Positions 30,032 to 38,759 of a DNA stretch of 64,000 nucleotides are shown here, piece after piece; position 1 is the stretch's first letter; each line of letters begins with the position of its first letter. Under the pieces are notes generated by a model. That model saw only the letters and a program-made list of their open reading frames with translations. It ran no database searches and was not told the origin of the DNA. The translations under genes and the position numbers were made by a program. Origin of the DNA: Bacillus paralicheniformis (GTDB lineage Bacteria; Bacillota; Bacilli; Bacillales; Bacillaceae); NCBI RefSeq assembly GCF_001042485.2, contig NZ_LBMN02000001.1, forward strand, positions 248,001 through 312,000, read 5' to 3'.

Positions 30032-30616
30032 CTATTCCAACGATCTTAAATAACCGGCCAATACAGAATCGATCATTTCAGCCGTCAGCCTTTCAGGGGC
30101 CATGATCAAATGAAGCGCCAGCCCGTCGACAAGGGCGTACAGGTGCTCGGTTTCCTTTAGAACATCGATCCCCGGTTTGGCACCGGTATTCACCAGCATT
30201 TCAACAGCCGATTTACAGGCTGAATAAATGCCTTCATTCATCTCCTTTCTTAACGGTTTGAGCTCCGGATCGCTGAGCGATTTGGCCGTAAATGCATACC
30301 ATGCCTCCATTTCCAGTTTTCGCTCCTCATCAAGAGGCATAAGCTGAAAAAGAAGCTGTTTGACGTTCTCAGCCGGTGTACCGTTAAATGTCATGCTCTC
30401 AATCCGCGTTTTGACCCGGTTTGCCACAAGCCTCATTGAATAAATGAAAAGCTCAGACTGTTGGGGAAAATAATGGCGCATCGATCCGGCCGAAAGTCCG
30501 GCTTCTTTAGCGACATTTCTGACGGTGCAATGTTCAAGTCCATCTCTGTGAATCACATTCCACACCGCTTCGGCAATTTTTTCTTTTTGTTTTTCGTGAT
30601 CAACTATTTTTGGCAT
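30032..30616 (-). CDS. TetR-family transcriptional regulator
   Basis: A 194-residue TetR repressor. The helix-turn-helix is in residues 25-47 (CTVRNVAKEAGLSAGSMRHYF), followed by a ligand-binding domain resembling the BetI/YxaF group. I set the start at 30616 (MPKIVDHEK). There is no ribosome site: TATAAT on the minus strand ends six bases before this ATG, so the mRNA may be leaderless. An inverted repeat between it and the divergent membrane protein gene probably is its operator, with the neighbour as target. Confidence 0.88.
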   Translation of the reverse strand: MPKIVDHEKQKEKIAEAVWNVIHRDGLEHCTVRNVAKEAGLSAGSMRHYFPQQSELFIYSMRLVANRVKTRIESMTFNGTPAENVKQLLFQLMPLDEERKLEMEAWYAFTAKSLSDPELKPLRKEMNEGIYSACKSAVEMLVNTGAKPGIDVLKETEHLYALVDGLALHLIMAPERLTAEMIDSVLAGYLRSLE

Positions 30617-30622
30617 ACACAC

Positions 30623-30664
30623 ATTATAACACGGGTGTATTATTTAATACATATGTGTTATAAT
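30623..30664. promoter_or_regulatory. Inverted-repeat operator between the TetR gene and the membrane protein gene
   Basis: ATTATAACAC and TGTATTA on the left (30623-30642) are mirrored by TAATACATATGTGTTATAAT on the right (30645-30664). Each arm is itself partly palindromic (AACAC/GTGTT type). It contains the TATAAT of the TetR gene, so TetR binding would repress its own synthesis. Confidence 0.7.
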
Positions 30665-30704
30665 TTTTTAGTACAAATGTGTTAAAAAGAGAGGCGGATA
30701 AAAG

Positions 30705-31238
30705 GTGATTGGTTTATTGATTATAGCTTGTGAGATCGGTTTTTGGATTTTTATTCTGCTTGGCCTTATTTTTCGCTATATGGCAGGCTGGAAAAAGGCT
30801 GGTTTGATCATGTTTGCATGCACACCGGTTTTGGATTTGCTGCTTTTGGCTGCAACGGCGCTTGATCTGTACAATGGGGCGCAAGCGGATGTTTTGCACG
30901 GCCTCGCCGCCGTTTATATCGGCGTCAGCATTGCGTTCGGAAGCCGCATGATCAAATGGGCGGATGAAAGGTTCGCCTATCGCTTTGCCGGCGGTCCGAA
31001 GCCTGACAAAGGCCCGCAGTACGGCAAGGAACACGCCAAAAAAGAGCGCAAAGGCTGGTTGCGGCATTTTATCGCATGGCTGATCGGGGCGGCGCTGCTG
31101 GCCGGGATGCATCTGTTCATCGGCGACCCGGAAAGAACGGAACCGTTAATCCACATCGCTTCTTTATGGTCGATCATCCTTGCCATCGATTTTCTGTACA
31201 GTTTCAGCTTTACCCTTTTTCCGAAGAAAGCCCGTTAA
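30705..31238 (+). CDS. Integral membrane protein, probable TetR target
   Basis: A 177-residue protein with four to five hydrophobic segments (residues 1-25, 33-52, 60-78, 117-137, 150-170) and a basic cytosolic stretch KPDKGPQYGKEHAKKERKG between them. I do not recognise a family. The start is GTG at 30705 with AGAGGCGG 8 bases upstream. It is divergent from the TetR gene across a shared operator, so it is likely repressed by it. Confidence 0.78.
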   Translation: MIGLLIIACEIGFWIFILLGLIFRYMAGWKKAGLIMFACTPVLDLLLLAATALDLYNGAQADVLHGLAAVYIGVSIAFGSRMIKWADERFAYRFAGGPKPDKGPQYGKEHAKKERKGWLRHFIAWLIGAALLAGMHLFIGDPERTEPLIHIASLWSIILAIDFLYSFSFTLFPKKAR

Positions 31239-31240
31239 AA

Positions 31241-31265
31241 GAAGCCGGACATCCGGCTTCTTTTT
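31241..31265 (+). terminator. Terminator after the TetR-linked membrane gene
   Basis: GAAGCCGGA pairs with TCCGGCTTC around a 2-3 base loop, followed by five T. Confidence 0.88.
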
Positions 31266-31368
31266 CATGTTCAAGTATTCCGCCGCTGAAAAAGGAAATG
31301 CTACAAGCAGACCTGGATCAAGTTTTCGAAAAAAACCTGTGATAAACTAAAGGAAGAGGTGAACTGCA

Positions 31369-32220
31369 TTGATTTATATTGGATTAACAGGATGGGGGGA
31401 TCATGACAGCCTGTATCCGCCCAAAACAAGCAGTCAAAACAAGCTGATCCACTATTCGGCGCATTTTCCGATCGTCGAGCTTGATGCGAGCTTTTACGCG
31501 ATTCAGCCCGAGCGGAACAATGAAAAATGGGTGAAGGAGACGCCGGAAACCTTTCAGTTTATCATTAAGGCATATCAGGGAATGACGGGGCATCAGCGCG
31601 GGGAAATCCCCTTTGAAACGAAAGACGACATGTTTGCTGCTTTTAAGCTTTCGTTAACGCCATACATAAAAGCGGGCAAGCTGGCGATGGTCCTCTTTCA
31701 GTTTCCGCCATGGTTTGATTGCAAAAAAGAAAACGTCAATTATTTAAGATGGGTAAAAGAGAAAATGGGAGATATACCGTGTGCGCTTGAATTCAGGCAT
31801 CGGTCATGGTTTATGCCCCAGTTTTACGACAAAACGCTCGCTTTTATGGAGGAACAGCAATGGATTCACAGCATTTGCGATGAACCCCAGGCGGGCGAAG
31901 GCAGCATACCGACGGTTCTTCATGCGACTGACAGCAGGAAAACGCTCGTCCGTTTTCACGGCCGCAACAAGGAAGGCTGGTTAAGGCCGTCCTCCGGGCA
32001 AAATTGGCGTGAGGTCAGATATTTATATTTATATAATGAACAAGAATTAAAAGACTGGAAGAAAAACCTTGAGCTGCTTGAACAGCAGTCGAAAAACGTT
32101 TACGTGCTGTTTAATAACAATTCAGGCGGTGATGCGGCTCAAAACGGAAAGCAAATGAAGGAGCTGCTTGATATTGAATACAAAGGGCTTACGCCAAGGC
32201 AGCTCGATTTATTCAGCTAG
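31369..32220 (+). CDS. yunF: DUF72-family protein YunF
   Basis: A 283-residue TIM-barrel-like DUF72 protein. Family landmarks are GLTGWGDH at the start, ELDASFYAI, FQFIIKAYQGMTGH, FQFPPWF and CALEFRHRSWF. Biochemical function is not established. The start is TTG at 31369 after AGGAAGAGGTG. yunE follows after 17 bases and yunD 19 bases later, so yunF-E-D-C may be an operon. Confidence 0.88.
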   Translation: MIYIGLTGWGDHDSLYPPKTSSQNKLIHYSAHFPIVELDASFYAIQPERNNEKWVKETPETFQFIIKAYQGMTGHQRGEIPFETKDDMFAAFKLSLTPYIKAGKLAMVLFQFPPWFDCKKENVNYLRWVKEKMGDIPCALEFRHRSWFMPQFYDKTLAFMEEQQWIHSICDEPQAGEGSIPTVLHATDSRKTLVRFHGRNKEGWLRPSSGQNWREVRYLYLYNEQELKDWKKNLELLEQQSKNVYVLFNNNSGGDAAQNGKQMKELLDIEYKGLTPRQLDLFS

Positions 32221-32237
32221 AAAAGAGGACTTATTTT

Positions 32238-33059
32238 ATGGAATATCTTATTTTGATCATACTCGGATTTATCGCGGGAACCATCGGCAGTCTTGTCGGG
32301 CTCGGCGGAGGGATCGTCATCGTTCCCTCGCTCCTTTTTCTGGCGGGGCTGCCGACGCTCTTTGACCATGTGACACCGCAAATGGCGGTCGGCACGTCGC
32401 TGGTTGTCATCATATTCACAGGGCTTTCTTCAACGATTGCGTATATGAAGTATAAAACCGTAGATTATAAAAGCGGTCTTATTTTTTTCATCGGCTCGGG
32501 GCCGGGCAGCATCGCAGGTGCCCATATATCGACATATTTCAGCTCAGACTCGTTTTCTCTATGGTTCGGGATTTTTATGATTCTCATTTCCCTTTCCTTA
32601 ATGATAAAGAAAAGGGTGAAACCTGCCGAGAAAAAGCATACGGGCGTTATCAGAACGTTCACAGGGGATGAAGGACAGGAATATACGTATTCATATCATC
32701 CTTTAGCCGGAATCGCGATCGCCTTTGTCGTCGGCTTCCTCGGCGGGCTTTTCGGCATCGGGGGCGGCTCGCTGATGGTGCCGGCGATGATTCTTCTGTT
32801 TTTATTTCCGACAAGGGTCGCCGTTGCGACATCGATGTTTATTATTTTCCTTTCATCTGTCGCGGGCTCTGCCGGCCATGTCATCGCGGGCCATGTCAAC
32901 TGGCTTTATGCGCTCGCATTGATCCCGGGCGCCTGGTTTGGCGGACAGCTCGGCGCCTACATTAATAAAAAGATGCAAACAAAGACGATCGTATTGATCA
33001 TGAGGTTCGTATTGATCATCATCGGAATCAGATTAATCTATCAAGGCGTGTTTAGTTAA
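32238..33059 (+). CDS. yunE: TauE/SafE-family membrane protein YunE
   Basis: A 273-residue sulfite/organosulfur-type exporter family member with eight membrane segments. Two repeats each carry the GGG motif (SLVGLGGGIVIVPSL near residue 20 and GLFGIGGGSLMVPAM near residue 175). Family members move sulfur-containing anions. The actual substrate is unknown. It lies in the yunF-yunC cluster. Confidence 0.9.
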   Translation: MEYLILIILGFIAGTIGSLVGLGGGIVIVPSLLFLAGLPTLFDHVTPQMAVGTSLVVIIFTGLSSTIAYMKYKTVDYKSGLIFFIGSGPGSIAGAHISTYFSSDSFSLWFGIFMILISLSLMIKKRVKPAEKKHTGVIRTFTGDEGQEYTYSYHPLAGIAIAFVVGFLGGLFGIGGGSLMVPAMILLFLFPTRVAVATSMFIIFLSSVAGSAGHVIAGHVNWLYALALIPGAWFGGQLGAYINKKMQTKTIVLIMRFVLIIIGIRLIYQGVFS

Positions 33060-33078
33060 ACGTTAGGGAGAGATTTGC

Positions 33079-34434
33079 ATGACGGAAAAGCTCCATATTT
33101 ACCATACGAACGATTTGCACAGCCATTTTGAAAACTGGCCGAAAATCGTCGATTATATTCAGACACAAAGACAAAAACATGAAGAGCAGGGGGAGGAAGT
33201 GCTTTTGTTCGACCTCGGCGATCATGTCGACAGATTCCATCCGATATCTGAGGCCACCTTCGGAAAAGCGAATGTGGAGCTGTTGAACCGTCTGCAGTAT
33301 GATGCTGCAACGATCGGAAATAATGAAGGAATTACACTGCCGCATCAGGAGCTGGATACACTTTATGACAACGCTCAGTTTCCTGTCGTTGTTTCCAATT
33401 TATTTGACGAAAAAGGGAAGAGGCCCGGCTGGGCAGCGCCGTATGTGCTCAAAAAGGTGAAGAACGGCGCGACTCTTGCCATTCTCGGTGTGACAGTCCC
33501 GTATTATCCGATCTATCGACAGCTTGGCTGGACGGTTGCAGACGCATTTGAAAGCATCGGCGAGATGCTCAGTGAAATCAAAGGAAAAGCCGATACTGTC
33601 ATCCTTCTTTCACACCTCGGCATTTTGGATGATCAGCGCGTCGCGGAGGCTTTTCCCGAAATCGACCTGATCCTCGGCTCGCATACCCATCACCTGCTTG
33701 AAGAAGGGATGATGATAGACGGTGTTATGCTGGCCTGCGCCGAAAAATATGGGAACTATGTCGGTCATGTTGAACTGACGTATAACGGAACGCTTGAGAA
33801 CATCACAGCAACCGTTATGAAGACGGCAGAGTGGAACGAAGAATCAGAGGAGACGATTCGTTTTCTGAAGGAAAAAGAGAAAGAAGCCGGACATCTCCTT
33901 GAAGAAGAAATTGCGACATTGGACAACACCCTTGAAACCGCCTGGTTCCGCAGAAGCGCCCTTCCGCAAATGCTGGCAGACGCCTTAAAGGAATGGTGTG
34001 AGGCGGAAATCGGAATGGTCAACTCAGGCATTGTACTGGAATCTCTTTCACAAGGCGCGGTGACGAAAGCGGATGTTCACCGCATCTGTCCGCATCCGAT
34101 TAATCCGGTCAAACTGAAGCTGACGGGACGTGAGCTGAAAGAGGTCATCCTTCATGCATCATCGGAAGAAACCGAGAAACTGCGCATTAAAGGGCTCGGT
34201 TTTCGCGGCGAAGTGATGGGAAAAATGCTGTATGCCGGCCTTGACCCGGAAAAGCTCTCTGTCAACGGAGCGGACATTGAAGATGATGTGTTCTACACGA
34301 TCGCCACGATTGATATGTTTACACTCGGAACGCTGTTTCCGGCGATCCGCGATGCGGAAGATATCGAGTACTTTATGCCTGAATTCCTGCGCGATCTGCT
34401 CGCCTGGAAGCTTAAAAAAGCAAACCGGTTCTAA
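33079..34434 (+). CDS. yunD: Metallophosphatase / 5'-nucleotidase-like YunD
   Basis: A 451-residue protein with an N-terminal metallophosphatase domain (YHTNDLHSHF, DLGDHVD, GNNEG, LGSHTHHL) and a C-terminal 5'-nucleotidase domain (NSGIVLESL near residue 315). GNNEG replaces the more usual GNHE(F/L)D, which may alter activity. No signal peptide is visible, so it is probably cytosolic, unlike many 5'-nucleotidases. Confidence 0.9.
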   Translation: MTEKLHIYHTNDLHSHFENWPKIVDYIQTQRQKHEEQGEEVLLFDLGDHVDRFHPISEATFGKANVELLNRLQYDAATIGNNEGITLPHQELDTLYDNAQFPVVVSNLFDEKGKRPGWAAPYVLKKVKNGATLAILGVTVPYYPIYRQLGWTVADAFESIGEMLSEIKGKADTVILLSHLGILDDQRVAEAFPEIDLILGSHTHHLLEEGMMIDGVMLACAEKYGNYVGHVELTYNGTLENITATVMKTAEWNEESEETIRFLKEKEKEAGHLLEEEIATLDNTLETAWFRRSALPQMLADALKEWCEAEIGMVNSGIVLESLSQGAVTKADVHRICPHPINPVKLKLTGRELKEVILHASSEETEKLRIKGLGFRGEVMGKMLYAGLDPEKLSVNGADIEDDVFYTIATIDMFTLGTLFPAIRDAEDIEYFMPEFLRDLLAWKLKKANRF

Positions 34435-34513
34435 TACAGATGGTTTAAGATTCGGGGCAAACCGGAACATGTCTCCCGCTTTATCATACATTAATGGTAA
34501 AGGAGGGATCGCG

Positions 34514-34819
34514 ATGGTAAATTTAACTCCGATTATGATAGAAGATCAGCCGTTTACGGCTGTAACGGTCAAACTGCCGAAAACGAACTTTATGGCGGTA
34601 ACCAATGACCATGGATATATTATGTGCGGAGCGCTTGACGTCGCCCTGCTGAACGATAAATTAAAAGAACGGAAGATCGTCGCCGCCAGAGCCGTCGGCG
34701 TGCGGACGATCGATCAGCTTCTCGAAGCCCCGCTCGAATCTGTAACCGATGCGGCCGGAGAGCTCGGCATCCATCCCGGAATGAGCGGAAAAGAAGCCCT
34801 TTTAAAAATGGTGAAATAA
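34514..34819 (+). CDS. yunC: DUF1805 protein YunC
   Basis: A 101-residue protein of the DUF1805/YunC family. It has a compact alpha/beta pattern with YIMCGALDVALLN in the middle and VGVRTIDQLLEAPL after it. The function is unknown. AAAGGAGGGATC precedes the ATG 7 bases away. A hairpin separates it from yunB. Confidence 0.88.
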   Translation: MVNLTPIMIEDQPFTAVTVKLPKTNFMAVTNDHGYIMCGALDVALLNDKLKERKIVAARAVGVRTIDQLLEAPLESVTDAAGELGIHPGMSGKEALLKMVK

Positions 34820-34840
34820 AGTTGTCTGATTGAATCGTAG

Positions 34841-34881
34841 ATCCCCTCTTACAAGCATACACTTGTGATGTAAGGGGGGAT
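34841..34881 (+). promoter_or_regulatory. Hairpin covering the yunB ribosome binding site
   Basis: ATCCCCTCTTACA (34841-34853) pairs with TGTAAGGGGGGAT (34869-34881) over 13 bp with one G-U pair. The inner ACAAG/CTTGT can also pair. The right arm is the AAGGGGGGA ribosome site of yunB. It may be a terminator for yunC (four T follow) or a translational control element. Confidence 0.7.
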
Positions 34882-34886
34882 TTTGC

Positions 34887-35663
34887 TTGCGAAGATTTCG
34901 CGGCCCTCTGTCAAAAAGAGGACCTTTGCCTTTTCGATATGTCATGCTGCTTTCGTTTGTATTTTTTATTTTTTCAACGGCCGTCAGTCTGTTGATCATC
35001 AACTCATCCATCAAACCGACGCTTCTGAACATTGCTGAAATGGAAACGAACCGGATTGCGACGCACGTCATCCAGGAAGCCGTCGAGGATTATATGAGCC
35101 AAGATGAAAATGTGCAAAATCTAGTAGAAATGAAGACGAATGAAAATGGAAAAGTAACAACAATTGATTTCAACTCTCATGGTCTTCGTGGTATGCATTC
35201 GAAAATTACGAAACAACTTCACGAAAAGCTGAAGGAAACAGAAACCGAAGAATTTAATTCTTCTGCGAAAACTCCCGAAGGTAAGAATGATGGTGTAATC
35301 TATAATATTCCACTAGGTCAGGCAACTGGAAACACGCTTCTTGGAAACCTAGGGCCGAAAATACCTGTACGGCTTAATGTTGTGGGGGATGTCTTTACAG
35401 ATTTTAAGCATAGTGTCGAACCATATGGAATTAATAATGCTTTAATTAATGTCGGTGTGCTTGTCGAAGTCAAGGTCCGTGTCGTCATACCGTTTGCGAC
35501 AAAAACGGCGGTTGTCAAAAATACGATTCCGGCAACGATTCAAGCCGTGCACGGCGAAGTACCCGACTTCTACAGCGGCAGCGGCAGCCAGACGGCGCCA
35601 TCGATTCAAATTCCTTCAAAGGATGAAAAAACAGAGCAAAAAAAGGAACAAAATAAGCAATGA
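34887..35663 (+). CDS. yunB: Sporulation protein YunB
   Basis: A 258-residue protein. A basic N-terminus (MRRFRGPLSKRGPLPFR) is followed by one membrane anchor (residues 20-40), and the rest is expected outside. It is a known sporulation-essential-type mother-cell protein (sigma-E) in B. subtilis. The start is TTG at 34887 with the ribosome site in the hairpin. The middle third (about 35100-35460) is AT-richer than both ends. Confidence 0.9.
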   Translation: MRRFRGPLSKRGPLPFRYVMLLSFVFFIFSTAVSLLIINSSIKPTLLNIAEMETNRIATHVIQEAVEDYMSQDENVQNLVEMKTNENGKVTTIDFNSHGLRGMHSKITKQLHEKLKETETEEFNSSAKTPEGKNDGVIYNIPLGQATGNTLLGNLGPKIPVRLNVVGDVFTDFKHSVEPYGINNALINVGVLVEVKVRVVIPFATKTAVVKNTIPATIQAVHGEVPDFYSGSGSQTAPSIQIPSKDEKTEQKKEQNKQ

Positions 35664-35668
35664 TTTCC

Positions 35669-35704
35669 AGGCGTTCTGCAAACATCAGGCAGAATGCTTT
35701 TTTT
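35669..35704 (+). terminator. Terminator after yunB
   Basis: GCGTTCTGC pairs with GCAGAATGC, followed by seven T. Confidence 0.88.
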
Positions 35705-35846
35705 CATGGCTTAGAAACGGCATGCGTCTATTTTCTTAAAAAAATACTTTGACTTAGGCAAAAAGACTGTATATACTATTCAATAATAATAATTATTAGA
35801 AAATTCACTGTTTTCAGATGTTTCGAAAAGATAAAGGAGGAAGCTT

Positions 35847-37376
35847 ATGGATAATCGTCCGCAATGGGGAACAAGAGCGGGTTTTATTTTAGCAGCTGTC
35901 GGTTCTGCGATCGGTTTGGGGAATATTTGGAGGTTCCCGGCTGTAGCTTATGAAAACGGAGGAGGCGCGTTTTTTCTGCCATATTTGTTCGCGCTCTTGA
36001 CAGCAGGAATCCCTCTTCTCATCATGGAATTTACAATCGGTCATAAATACAGAGGCTCAGCCCCGCTGTCCTATGCCCGGATGGGGAAAGGGAAGGAATG
36101 GATCGGCTGGTGGCAGGTCGCCATCTCATTTGTCATCTCGACGTATTATGCCGTTATCGTGGCATGGGCCATTTCTTACACTGTCTTTTCTTTCAATTTA
36201 GGCTGGGGGAAAAATACAGAAAATTTCCTAATGAATGAATATTTAAACAGAATTGATATCGGGGGAGGAGCCATCGGCCAATTCGGCGGCTTCGTGCCGG
36301 GCGTCCTGATTCCGCTCGCAATTGTCTGGATTGTTTCATTGGGGATTTTATTTGCCGGAGTCAAAAAAGGAATCGAAATCGCGAACCGCATTTTCATTCC
36401 GCTGCTTGTGGTCTTATTCTTAATCATTGTCATTTATTCGATAACACTTGACGGGGCTGCACAAGGACTGAATGCCTTTTTCACGCCTGATTGGAGCCAG
36501 ATTACAAACGGAAAAGTGTGGGTGGCGGCCTACGGCCAAATTTTCTTCAGTCTGTCGATTGCGTTTGCCATCATGATTACGTATTCCAGCTATTTGCCGA
36601 AGAAATCGGATATTACAAACAATGCGTTTATCACCGGCTTTGGGAACTCGTCATTTGAACTGCTGGCCGGAATCGGGGTATTCAGTGCGCTGGGCTTTAT
36701 GGCGGCGCAGCAAGGCGTTCCAGTCAAAGAAGTCGTCTCTTCGGGAATCGGTTTGGCGTTCGTCGTCTTCCCGCAAATCATCAATGAGTTTCCGGCGTTT
36801 AATGCGTTTTTCGGATTTTTATTCTTTGGCTCGCTCGTTTTGGCAGGTCTGACATCTCTCATTTCTATCTCTGAAACATATGTTGCCGCGATTCAGGATA
36901 AATTCAACGTTCCGCGGCGGAAAGCCGTTCTGTTCGGCGGAGGGGCTGCTGCATTGTGTTCGCTCGTATTTGCGACGAAAGGCGGGCTGTTCTTTCTCGA
37001 TGCGGCAGATTACTTTATCAACAATTTCGGAGTGGCGCTTGCCGGATTGATCGAAGTCGTTGCGATTGCATGGTTTGCGAAAGAACTGAAAGCTCTGCAG
37101 GCTCACGCCAATTCGGTTTCCGACATTCAGCTCGGCGCCTGGTGGAGAATCTGCCTGAGCGTCGTCACCCCGATTGTTCTGGGGTATATGATGTTTGATA
37201 ATATCAAGACGAATATCACAACAGCCTACGGTGATCTGCCGGTAGAGTTTCTCCTGAAATGGGGATGGTGCGTCGCTTTTGGAGCGATCGCAGCCGGATT
37301 TATCCTTTCGCTTTCAAAATGGAAGAACGAACTGAATTATACGCCATTTCAACATGACAAGGAGGTTTCCTCATGA
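35847..37376 (+). CDS. Sodium-dependent amino acid symporter (NSS family, MetP-like)
   Basis: A 509-residue member of the neurotransmitter:sodium symporter family with twelve membrane segments. The sodium and substrate site motif AAVGSAIGLGNIWRFP in TM1 is intact. Bacterial relatives take up methionine, alanine, tyrosine or tryptophan. The stop overlaps a 37-residue membrane peptide by four bases, as in Corynebacterium MetPS, so a methionine/alanine importer is the best guess. AAAGGAGG precedes the ATG. Confidence 0.9.
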   Translation: MDNRPQWGTRAGFILAAVGSAIGLGNIWRFPAVAYENGGGAFFLPYLFALLTAGIPLLIMEFTIGHKYRGSAPLSYARMGKGKEWIGWWQVAISFVISTYYAVIVAWAISYTVFSFNLGWGKNTENFLMNEYLNRIDIGGGAIGQFGGFVPGVLIPLAIVWIVSLGILFAGVKKGIEIANRIFIPLLVVLFLIIVIYSITLDGAAQGLNAFFTPDWSQITNGKVWVAAYGQIFFSLSIAFAIMITYSSYLPKKSDITNNAFITGFGNSSFELLAGIGVFSALGFMAAQQGVPVKEVVSSGIGLAFVVFPQIINEFPAFNAFFGFLFFGSLVLAGLTSLISISETYVAAIQDKFNVPRRKAVLFGGGAAALCSLVFATKGGLFFLDAADYFINNFGVALAGLIEVVAIAWFAKELKALQAHANSVSDIQLGAWWRICLSVVTPIVLGYMMFDNIKTNITTAYGDLPVEFLLKWGWCVAFGAIAAGFILSLSKWKNELNYTPFQHDKEVSS

Positions 37377-37486
37377 ACGGCGCATCTATAGCAATGATGG
37401 TGATCGGCATCGTCATTATTTGGGGAGGATTGGCCGCAAGCATTATCAATGCGGTTGTGAAAAGCAAGAAAAGCCAGGCCGGCTAA
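37373..37486 (+). CDS. Small membrane subunit of the NSS symporter (MetS-like)
   Basis: A 37-residue protein: one membrane segment (IAMMVIGIVIIWGGLAASI) and a basic tail ending KSKKSQAG. The ATG lies within the stop of the symporter gene (ATGA overlap), and AAGGAGG lies in that gene's 3' end. Size, topology and coupling match the MetS-type small subunits needed by some bacterial NSS transporters. It is too short for most gene callers. Confidence 0.82.
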   Translation: MNGASIAMMVIGIVIIWGGLAASIINAVVKSKKSQAG

Positions 37487-37497
37487 CCTCTTAAAGC

Positions 37498-37540
37498 AAG
37501 ACATCCCTATTCTTTTGAAATAGGGATGTCTTTTATTTTT
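37498..37540. terminator. Bidirectional terminator between the symporter genes and lytH
   Basis: AAGACATCCCTATT pairs with AATAGGGATGTCTT, followed by T-rich sequence. It overlaps the last codons of lytH. Confidence 0.9.
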
Positions 37541-38513
37541 TCTTTCGAAGCTCCTTCCGTTCCCATGCCCTTAAATGAGGATAAGGGTCAAAAGACCATT
37601 CGGTTCTTCCATTGTCTTTATACATGCCGTAGTGAAGATGGGGCGGGAATTTTCCCGATGTTCCCGGCGGCCCGTATCCCGTTGCTCCGACCGAGCCGAT
37701 CACTTGGCCGGGCTCGACGATTTCTCCCACTTTCAAGCCTTTTGTGAATCCGTTTAAATGGGCGAAATAATGGTACGTATTGTTGATGTCTCTGATTCCG
37801 ATCCGCCATCCGCCGAAACGATTCCAGCCTTTCATTTCAACAATACCGTAGCATGTCGACCGGACGGGGAGGCCATAATGGGCGAACAAATCCGTCCCTT
37901 CGTGAATCCGCCTGCCCCCGAATCCGCGGGCATCTCCCCATGTGCTTCTATAGCTGTAATCTGATCTTACGGGAAGAGGAAAGGCGTGCTTGCCCAAATC
38001 AATGTGGCCGTATTTTTGAAAAAGCCTGATAAAGCCTGATATGATGCCGACCGTCTGATCCCTTTCGTAAAACTCCCACAGGCCGATGCGGATATTTTCT
38101 ATGTCTCTTCCGTATGTCAACAAGTATTGTCCAAACGTATAAAGGACGTCTTCATCCTGATCCGGTTCCGCCAGTCCGTCTCCGTTTCCGTCCATTCCAA
38201 TTCCGTCAAAAACCTTGATGCTGAGCGGTGATGTATCTTTCGGGTTGGGGTTTTCAGGTCCGCTCCACACGCTTTGCGGAATATAAATCCCGGTGTGCCC
38301 TTTTTGCTTCGGCAAGTCCTTACGGTTTTTGCGGATATTGATTTCGTATTGGTCGACAGCCGCGAAAACATACCAAGGAATATGGGTTGCAGCTTCTGTT
38401 TTATGATAAAGGGCCATTCTCTTTTGCAGATCGGGCTCTTTTTTCTCCTTTGCAAGAGCGCACGGCTGCGATATGAGCAAAAGGAGGATGAGAACGGATA
38501 ATACAGCTTTCAC
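37533..38513 (-). CDS. lytH: Sporulation peptidoglycan endopeptidase LytH
   Basis: A 326-residue secreted M23 metallopeptidase. It has a signal peptide (to about residue 21) and a C-terminal LytM domain with HEGTDLFAHYG (zinc His and Asp) and HLHYG. B. subtilis LytH is an L-Ala-D-Glu peptidase that makes the single L-Ala side chains of spore cortex under sigma-K control. The GTG start has AAAGGAGC upstream on the minus strand. The 246 bases to lipA hold no other gene. Confidence 0.94.
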   Translation of the reverse strand: MKAVLSVLILLLLISQPCALAKEKKEPDLQKRMALYHKTEAATHIPWYVFAAVDQYEINIRKNRKDLPKQKGHTGIYIPQSVWSGPENPNPKDTSPLSIKVFDGIGMDGNGDGLAEPDQDEDVLYTFGQYLLTYGRDIENIRIGLWEFYERDQTVGIISGFIRLFQKYGHIDLGKHAFPLPVRSDYSYRSTWGDARGFGGRRIHEGTDLFAHYGLPVRSTCYGIVEMKGWNRFGGWRIGIRDINNTYHYFAHLNGFTKGLKVGEIVEPGQVIGSVGATGYGPPGTSGKFPPHLHYGMYKDNGRTEWSFDPYPHLRAWERKELRKKK

Positions 38514-38759
38514 AGTGTCCTTAGCTCCTTTCAGTTTGAATACGGTTAGTTTGTGACATCTGCAGAAATCGATAATAAGAAAATGTTAGAAATTCCATCT
38601 TGACTAATCAAGCTCTTGTTCACAAATCTGTACTATGTTAAAGTGACTAAAGATGAAGATTTAGCATTTTTAATTTAAGCGGTTCCAAAGCAGGGGGACA
38701 CATCCGGCGCTATGTTTTCGTATTGAACTTGACTACAATCCACAATGGAGATGATGGAA

